Assembly (NCBI GenBank): GCA_913062745.1
Contig: CAJXXJ010000081.1
Coordinates: 1-10,214, forward strand
DNA from: an uncultured Phaeodactylibacter sp.
GTDB taxonomy: Bacteria > Bacteroidota > Bacteroidia > Chitinophagales > Saprospiraceae
Reading direction: 5' to 3'
Length of the DNA stretch: 10,214 nt
Both the position numbers and the translations under genes were made by a program. The notes beneath the pieces were generated by a model. That model ran no database searches. It saw only the letters and a program-made list of their open reading frames with translations, and was not told the DNA's origin. Below are positions 5,118 to 10,214 of the stretch, piece by piece. Numbering within the stretch: position 1 is the stretch's first letter; each line of letters starts with the position of its first letter.

Positions 5118-5528
5118 ATGAGATATAGTTTTATCATTCTGCTAAGCTTGCTTTTTTCTGTCACCCTTTCCGCTCAGGACTCGCCCGGCCCGGAAGCTGT
5201 GCGGGCAGTAGAAGAAATGGACGCGCGCTATCAGCTTAGCGAAGAACAGGAAGCAGAAGCTCTTGTGATTCAGGAGCGCCGCCTGCGCAACCTGGCTGAA
5301 ATCGAGTATTTGAAAGAGCAGGACCGCAAGCTGTACCTGCGCAAAAAAGATGCGATCCGTCAGGGTACGGAAGCTTCCGTTCAGCGCATGCTCAACAAAG
5401 AGCAGCTGCCCATCCTCAAGCAAGCCTTCGCCGAACGGCGCATGCGCGTTGCTGAGCTGGTGCAAAAAATGAAGGAAGAGGGGGCCAGCCAGGAAGAAAT
5501 ACAAATGGCGGTCTGGGAGCTGGAGTAA
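5118..5528 (+). CDS. Small exported helical protein, Spy/CpxP-like
   Basis: This 136-residue protein has a signal peptide (hydrophobic residues 5-18, cleavage near SAQ at 18-20). The mature part is strongly charged and almost wholly helical. Two motifs of the LTxxQ type, LSEEQ (40-44) and LNKEQ (92-96), stand about 52 residues apart. That layout resembles the Spy/CpxP periplasmic chaperone family, with helices rich in Arg, Glu and Gln between them. The similarity is weak and by pattern only; a periplasmic chaperone or metal-sensing partner is possible but unproven. The ATG at 5118 is chosen because it starts the signal peptide; the ATG at 5096 is out of frame and soon reaches a stop. A TAATTTAG (5086-5093) close to the -7 consensus lies 24 bases upstream. 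It is followed by the citrate synthase gene after 256 bases. Confidence 0.65.
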   Translation: MRYSFIILLSLLFSVTLSAQDSPGPEAVRAVEEMDARYQLSEEQEAEALVIQERRLRNLAEIEYLKEQDRKLYLRKKDAIRQGTEASVQRMLNKEQLPILKQAFAERRMRVAELVQKMKEEGASQEEIQMAVWELE

Positions 5529-5564
5529 CCGCTGCTTCACATTCTGTCAAGGGACCTTTTCTGA

Positions 5565-5593
5565 TTGTCGGGGCAACTATTTTATAATCTTTG
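5565..5593 (+). promoter_or_regulatory. Putative promoter of the citrate synthase gene
   Basis: TTG (5565-5567) is followed after 17 bases by TAATCTTTG (5585-5593), which is TAnnTTTG with one extra base in the middle. It would give a leader of about 185 bases before the ATG at 5785. Confidence 0.35.
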
Positions 5594-5636
5594 CTGTAGT
5601 ATTATCGACAAAACGAAACAAAAGGAATTATAGAGG

Positions 5637-5689
5637 GGGCAAAAAAGTCAAATCTTCGGAATGCCCATTTTCGCTTTTGACAGCGCTGT
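5637..5689 (+). promoter_or_regulatory. Structured leader segment and 10-nt palindrome ahead of citrate synthase
   Basis: GGGCA (5637-5641) can pair with TGCCC (5662-5666). GTCAAA (5647-5652) can pair with TTTGAC (5676-5681). The two stems cross, so they would form an H-type pseudoknot or two alternative folds. ACAGCGCTGT (5680-5689) is a perfect 10-nt palindrome overlapping the last stem. It could be a regulator binding site. No known riboswitch class is recognised. Confidence 0.35.
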
Positions 5690-5784
5690 GAACGACGAAG
5701 TTTGTACGAACCGGCATCCGTCCGGCTTTGTTCCTGAGATGATTCCACATTTATTACACCAACAATACAATTATAACGCATTAG

Positions 5785-7104
5785 ATGGATCCCTTAAAAC
5801 AGAAGTTTAGCGAGAAAGCAACCGAACTGCGGAGCGAGATCAAAGCGATGCTGAAAGAGCATGGCGACAAAAAATTTGACGAGGTAGCACTGAAGCAAAT
5901 TTACGGAGGAGCGCGGGGCGTAAAGACTATGGTCTGGGAAACTTCCCAGCTCGACCCGATTGATGGCATTCGCTTCCGGGGTTACTCTATTCCGGAACTG
6001 CGCGAAGCTTTACCGAAAGGCCCGGACGGCAAGGAGCCGCGCCCGGAAGGCCTTTTCTGGCTGATGCTGGTCGGCGAAATTCCGACGGACAAGGAAGTCA
6101 ACTGGCTCACGGAGCAGTGGACGAGCCGCAGCCATGTGCCGGAGCACGTATTCAAAGCACTGGACAGCCTGCCGGCCAATACCCACCCGATGACACAGTT
6201 TACGGTGGCCATCGCTTCCATGCAGACGGAGAGCTGCTTTGCGCGCCGCTATGACGAAGGTATTCAGAAGGCAGACTACTGGGATCCCACTTATGAGGAT
6301 ACCATGAACCTCATCGCCCGCCTGCCCCGCGTAGCCGCTTACATCTACCGGCGTTCTTACCACAACGGTGACCACATCGCTCCGGATATTTCCCTGGACT
6401 GGTCTGGCAACTTTGCGCACATGCTGGGCATTGAGGGAGACGACTTCAAGAACCTGATGCGCCTTTACCTGACGATACACGCGGACCACGAAGGGGGCAA
6501 TGCCTCCGCGCACGCCACCCACCTGGTGGGCTCTACGCTGAGCGACGCTTACCTTTCGCTGTCAGGCGGCATGAATGCTCTGGCTGGCCCACTGCACGGC
6601 CTGGCCAATCAGGAAGTAATCCGTTGGATCTTCCGCATGCTCGACGCACTCGGCACCAAAACGCCGACCGAGCAGCAGATCAAAGACTACGTTCAGAGCA
6701 CCCTGTCTTCCGGCCAGGTGATTCCGGGTTACGGCCACGCTGTGCTGCGTAAGCCAGACCCCCGCTTCATGGCTCAGAAGCGCTTCGCCGAGGAGTACAT
6801 CAAGGACGATGAAGTGGTGAATGTGGTATGGAAGATTTTTGACGTGGTACCGCCTATCCTGCAGAGCCTGGGCAAGGTGAAAAACCCATGGCCCAACGTG
6901 GATGCCCACTCCGGTGCCCTGCTGGTGCACTATGGCCTGAAAGAATATAGCTTCTACACCGTCCTCTTCGGGGTGTCCCGCGCCCTCGGCGTACTGGCTG
7001 CACTGTGCTGGTCCCGCGCCCTCGGCTTCCCGCTGGAGCGCCCGAAATCCGTCACCACAGAATGGGTGAAGGAGCACCTGGCGAAAATGGAACAGGAAGC
7101 TTAA
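5785..7104 (+). CDS. gltA: Citrate synthase, mitochondrial (eukaryote-like) type
   Basis: This 439-residue enzyme condenses oxaloacetate and acetyl-CoA to citrate, the first step of the TCA cycle. The catalytic triad is H271 in GPLHGLANQE, H318 in PGYGHAVLRK and D373 in NVDAHSG, corresponding to pig H274, H320 and D375. Substrate-binding residues are also in place: H235 (HADHEGGN), R327, R399 (FGVSRALG) and R419 (LERPKS). The text is strikingly like animal mitochondrial enzymes: LPEGLFW-type PRPEGLFWLMLVGEIPT (85-101), SAHATHLVGSTLSDAYLSLS (241-260), and NPWPNVDAHSG (367-377). It is unlike the hexameric E. coli GltA or the shorter Gram-positive type, and a simple dimer without NADH control is inferred. 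A signal or targeting peptide is absent. The gene has a long leader and its own terminator, so it is probably monocistronic. The symbol is the usual bacterial one. Confidence 0.95.
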   Translation: MDPLKQKFSEKATELRSEIKAMLKEHGDKKFDEVALKQIYGGARGVKTMVWETSQLDPIDGIRFRGYSIPELREALPKGPDGKEPRPEGLFWLMLVGEIPTDKEVNWLTEQWTSRSHVPEHVFKALDSLPANTHPMTQFTVAIASMQTESCFARRYDEGIQKADYWDPTYEDTMNLIARLPRVAAYIYRRSYHNGDHIAPDISLDWSGNFAHMLGIEGDDFKNLMRLYLTIHADHEGGNASAHATHLVGSTLSDAYLSLSGGMNALAGPLHGLANQEVIRWIFRMLDALGTKTPTEQQIKDYVQSTLSSGQVIPGYGHAVLRKPDPRFMAQKRFAEEYIKDDEVVNVVWKIFDVVPPILQSLGKVKNPWPNVDAHSGALLVHYGLKEYSFYTVLFGVSRALGVLAALCWSRALGFPLERPKSVTTEWVKEHLAKMEQEA

Positions 7105-7143
7105 GACCAGTTCTGCAAGATCGATTACCGAAAGATAAACCTA

Positions 7144-7187
7144 AATGGGTTGTTATGGCAAAGTGCTGTAGCAACCCATTGTTTTTT
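7144..7187 (+). terminator. Intrinsic terminator of the citrate synthase gene
   Basis: AATGGGTTG (7144-7152) pairs perfectly with CAACCCATT (7172-7180). The stem extends through TTATGGCA (7153-7160) with TGCTGTAG (7164-7171), using three G-T wobbles, to a 3-base loop. GTTTTTT (7181-7187) follows directly. It is 40 bases after the stop codon. Confidence 0.9.
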
Positions 7188-7219
7188 AGGGGCTTAGGAG
7201 TACGTCCTGGCTTTTGGCA

Positions 7220-7269
7220 CGGTTGTTGTTTTACCTCAGGTGACAGAATAAACACAGGCAACAACACCG
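7220..7269. repeat. Imperfect inverted repeat upstream of the giant secreted-protein gene
   Basis: CGGTTGTTG (7220-7228) pairs with CAACAACACCG (7259-7269), leaving a 2-base bulge, around a 30-base loop that itself holds ACCTCAGGT (7233-7241). It lies 94 bases ahead of the start at 7363. I see no clear -7 promoter element in this gap. Confidence 0.3.
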
Positions 7270-7362
7270 AGAATTTCCAATAACAAATTACGACTCAACC
7301 TACAGGTGGAGCGGCTTTTAGCCCGTCTTCGCCCGGTAAGCTAATGCCAAAAACAAAGGATT

Positions 7363-10214
7363 ATGTACGCCAAGACCACCTACTTCCTGCCCAAGCGCAC
7401 ACAGGCTACGCTCCTGATGGTAGTGCTATCTGCTTTTCTCGGCTCTGTTTCCTGGGCCGCTGCGCCTGCCTTCAATTGTGGTGCACCCGTTTTGCAGCCC
7501 ATCGAATACGAATGCGACGGAGCGGTGACCATCAGCTGGTCTTCAACGGCTGATGCGCAGTTGTATACCCTTGACATTGAGGATACCAATGGCGCGCCGA
7601 TCGCCGATTACATCAATATGTCGGATACGAGCGTCACGGTAGTAGCCGGGACGCTGCTGCCCGGTACGGACTATGTGTTCTCCCTGACGGCAGACTGTGG
7701 TAACGATACGGTGGCTGCTGTGCAGGGTGCCATATCCGGTAGCGATATACAGTATCCGCTGCCGGAACTGTCCGTATTTAATGTAGTGGGGACAAGCTGC
7801 CCGCTCGCTCTGGATGGCAGCTTTGAAGCAACGGTACAAGCCGACAGCTGCCCGGCCGTTTTTGAGCTGATCCTCGGACTGGATACCGTAGCGGTGGCTG
7901 CCGGTGACACAATAGCGTTTACCGGCCTTGGCGCCGATGATTATGAACTGCGGCTTCGGCTCAGTGATGCGGATACCTGCAATTATCGCAGCAGCTGCGT
8001 AGACAGCGTATCCGTACCGGTGCAAATTGTCTCTACCGACGCCGAAGCCCCGGAGATATTCGTTATGGACGCTTCCGGCGCAAGCCCGGCTTCCGTGCTG
8101 ACCTTCTCTCCGCCGGAGGGCGAGTGTGGCGTGCAGCTGACCTGGAGCGTAACGACCACGGATAACTGTGAGCCTCCTGCCTTGAGCACTGCAGTCACGA
8201 CCGTGAGCAATAACGCAGCAGTATTCCCGGGCGGGCAGACGGAGCTTTTCTTCAACGGAATCAGCTATGCGCTGGAAATTTTTGCGGCCACCGGCACCAA
8301 TACCATTACGCTTACGAGCACCGATGCAGACGGCAATCAGGCCACAGAGGAATTTGTCATCGAGGTGATCGATACCCGGGACCCCATCATTCAGGGGCCT
8401 GGCAATATGACGGTGGAAACCCCCTCCTGCGATGCGGACACCCCGGTCAACTGGTCCGTGATGGCTACCGATGATTGTGACCTTGAGCCCAATCTGGTAC
8501 AGACAGCCGGCCCGGCAAGCGGCAGCAACCTGACCGCCGGCACCTATACGATCGCCTACGAGGCCTCGGATGATTACGGGAACACTTCCGTGTATTCCTT
8601 CGACCTCACCGTGGTACAGGGGAACAGCCCGGCGCCCATTGTGGATGTGAGCGGCAATACACAGTATACGCTTTCCGCTTGTGAGGAAGAGGCTTTTATC
8701 CTGTTCTCCGGCAATATCATGGATTGTAATATCACCAACAGCACGAATGTAGCCGCCGATATCGAAGTTTCCGGCGCACCGCTGGAAGTGGCTTATACGA
8801 ATGTACAGTCCGGTTTTGCCTACTTTGAGCTAAGCGGTACGCTGAGCCCCGGTTTTTACGGCATCAGCATCGGATACAAAGGCACTGAGGTGGAAAACGC
8901 CGTCTTCCAGGTTGTACAGGAAGAAGACGTACCTGCGCTCATCAAAATGCCCGGCAACCTGAACTATACGCTGCCGCAGTGCCAGGATACCCTGCTGGCC
9001 AACCTTAAAATAGAGGTCATCGATGACTGTGACGCTCCGGCTGATCCGGCATCCCTGACGGTTAACTTAAACGGTACTCCCCTGCAGGCGGACGAGAGCG
9101 CCTCTTCCCCCAATTCCTTCATCTTTCCGGTGCCGCTGACCGGCGAACTCAACGGAGCTGCTCTGGAAGTGCTGTACGTCGATGCCGGCGGTAATTTTTC
9201 CGAAAAGGAGGTACAGCTCAGCATCAACGATCAGGCAGATGTAACGCCGCCTACGCTGGTGTATCCGGTAGGGAGCATTTACCGCAACCTCGACGCCTGC
9301 GAGAGCAGCGAGCAGGAAATATGTTTCCAGGTGTATGCCGCCGACAACTGTACTGCTGCACCTGAATTGGTAGCAGTAGTCAGCAATGCCGGCGGCACTC
9401 TTTTCCCATTGGAAAATACGTCCGGCGACACCTACTGCACCACCCTCCTGCCGGGCAGCTATACCGTGGCCCTGCAGGCTGCTGATGATGCCGGGAATGT
9501 TGCTAACAAAAGCTTCAATATCTTCATCAGCCAGGCAGAGGAAGAGCCGGTGAACCTGAGCTGCAACGATCAGCTCAACGTAAGCCTGAACGAAAACTGC
9601 AGCCGGCGGATTACTGCGGATATGGTGCTGGAGGGCACCTTTGGCTGCCTGACTGAGGAAGACTTTTTCATTAGCATAGCGGACGATAAGCCGCAGAATG
9701 ACTCCCTGCTGGACGGGCACGGGCTTTTTGTATACGAAATTGAACTGGCGCCCGGCCTAGCTCCGGACCCCGGCTTCGAGCCCTGCTGGGGCTACGTCAA
9801 CGGTATGGATTCCAGGAATCCGACCCTTAACCTCCCGGCTGATACGGATCAGGGCAGTATTTCAGGTTTGGCCTATGCTTTCGGCGACAGCCTGACGGCA
9901 AATGACCCTGTGATTACGCCTTCTATGTATATCTGCATGTTGGAGATGTTTCCACAAACCGGATTGCGGTACTATGATCTGGAGGCGCTACAGGTGACGG
10001 AGAGCGGATACTATACCATCCTGATCAAAGAGGGCTTCAGCGGTTCCTCCGGTCAGCTCGCACTGTTCCAGGGCAATTTCAGTGAGAACGGCCCCTGCCA
10101 GAATCTGGTGGCACTCGGCGGTTTCCCGGAATTGCCGCAGGGCAATGCGCCTGTGCCTGCACTGTCGGTTTACCTGGAAGCGGAAGAGCTGTACCAGCTC
10201 ATGACAACGACTAC
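7363..10214 (+). CDS. Giant secreted multidomain protein, Fn3-like and HYR-like repeats (partial, 3' end missing)
   Basis: An open frame of 950 codons with no stop runs off the right edge. The ATG at 7363 follows AAAGGA (7355-7360) and starts a signal peptide with an extended basic N-region (hydrophobic core about 15-31, cleavage near SWA-A at 30-33). Domains in order: a fibronectin-III-like domain (about 38-133, with VTISWSSTADAQLYTLDI and LLPGTDYVFSLTADC), a Cys-paired beta domain (134-225), and HYR-like domains at about 226-336, 337-418, 421-518, 520-625 and 626-728. The clearest is 337-418 (DTRDPIIQGPGNMTVE, ATDDC, LTAGTYTIAYEASDDYGNTS). Residues 730-762 (VNLSCNDQLNVSLNENCS, ITADMVLEG) are a linker motif I know from large Saprospirales proteins. 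The last part (about 845-950) looks like a PPC-type beta domain (SGYYTILI, LALFQGNF, VYLEAEELYQLMTT). A C-terminal sorting or anchoring domain, probably type IX secretion, would be beyond the window. An adhesive or surface-layer role is inferred. Confidence 0.85.
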   Translation, partial: MYAKTTYFLPKRTQATLLMVVLSAFLGSVSWAAAPAFNCGAPVLQPIEYECDGAVTISWSSTADAQLYTLDIEDTNGAPIADYINMSDTSVTVVAGTLLPGTDYVFSLTADCGNDTVAAVQGAISGSDIQYPLPELSVFNVVGTSCPLALDGSFEATVQADSCPAVFELILGLDTVAVAAGDTIAFTGLGADDYELRLRLSDADTCNYRSSCVDSVSVPVQIVSTDAEAPEIFVMDASGASPASVLTFSPPEGECGVQLTWSVTTTDNCEPPALSTAVTTVSNNAAVFPGGQTELFFNGISYALEIFAATGTNTITLTSTDADGNQATEEFVIEVIDTRDPIIQGPGNMTVETPSCDADTPVNWSVMATDDCDLEPNLVQTAGPASGSNLTAGTYTIAYEASDDYGNTSVYSFDLTVVQGNSPAPIVDVSGNTQYTLSACEEEAFILFSGNIMDCNITNSTNVAADIEVSGAPLEVAYTNVQSGFAYFELSGTLSPGFYGISIGYKGTEVENAVFQVVQEEDVPALIKMPGNLNYTLPQCQDTLLANLKIEVIDDCDAPADPASLTVNLNGTPLQADESASSPNSFIFPVPLTGELNGAALEVLYVDAGGNFSEKEVQLSINDQADVTPPTLVYPVGSIYRNLDACESSEQEICFQVYAADNCTAAPELVAVVSNAGGTLFPLENTSGDTYCTTLLPGSYTVALQAADDAGNVANKSFNIFISQAEEEPVNLSCNDQLNVSLNENCSRRITADMVLEGTFGCLTEEDFFISIADDKPQNDSLLDGHGLFVYEIELAPGLAPDPGFEPCWGYVNGMDSRNPTLNLPADTDQGSISGLAYAFGDSLTANDPVITPSMYICMLEMFPQTGLRYYDLEALQVTESGYYTILIKEGFSGSSGQLALFQGNFSENGPCQNLVALGGFPELPQGNAPVPALSVYLEAEELYQLMTTT

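Noticed and set aside
6010..7077. Two minus-strand frames of about 170 codons opposite citrate synthase
   Set aside because: They mirror a highly conserved enzyme gene and are explained by its GC-rich codon use.
7543..9720. Minus-strand frames of 160 and 217 codons in the giant-protein gene
   Set aside because: The plus-strand frame is open for all 950 codons with secretion signal and domain repeats; the opposite frames lack any family signal.

Overview
The window looks like chromosomal DNA of a GC-rich member of the Bacteroidota, most likely order Saprospirales (Lewinella-like). Three observations support this. There are Bacteroidota-specific families (DUF4271 beside uroporphyrinogen-III synthase, DUF3109, and the N-terminus of a typical Bacteroidota sensor kinase). 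Several promoter-like sites resemble the Bacteroidota -7 consensus TAnnTTTG, some with an upstream TTG. A very large secreted protein carries HYR-like domains. I see no mobile element, CRISPR array, tRNA or rRNA gene.

Layout. 1-126 (-): the first 42 codons of a sensor histidine kinase. 371-1267 (+) and 1456-2238 (+): a DUF4271 membrane protein and HemD, with a 46-nt hairpin between them. 2275-2308: a strong bidirectional terminator between hemD and the convergent gene 2317-2874 (-), a PmtA-like methyltransferase. 3083-3856 (-): ModA, a molybdate-binding lipoprotein with no transporter partner in view. 3857-4362: 506 bases without a convincing gene, holding a good minus-strand promoter, a cluster of hairpins and an inverted repeat at the modA promoter. 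4363-4962 (-): DUF3109, a cysteine-rich protein. 5118-5528 (+): a small exported Spy/CpxP-like helical protein. 5785-7104 (+): citrate synthase of the mitochondrial (eukaryote-like) type, with a structured leader upstream and a textbook terminator downstream. 7363 to the window end (+): the first 950 residues of a giant secreted multidomain protein (fibronectin-III-like, HYR-like repeats, PPC-like region).

Functionally these are mostly single-gene units: tetrapyrrole synthesis (HemD), the TCA-cycle entry step (citrate synthase), oxyanion binding (ModA), envelope proteins and a surface or secreted protein. The least explained parts are the gene-free 3857-4362 stretch with its promoter, the citrate synthase leader, and the families of unknown function (DUF4271, DUF3109). 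No clear new multi-gene system is visible; the leads are regulatory or RNA elements and poorly characterised single proteins.
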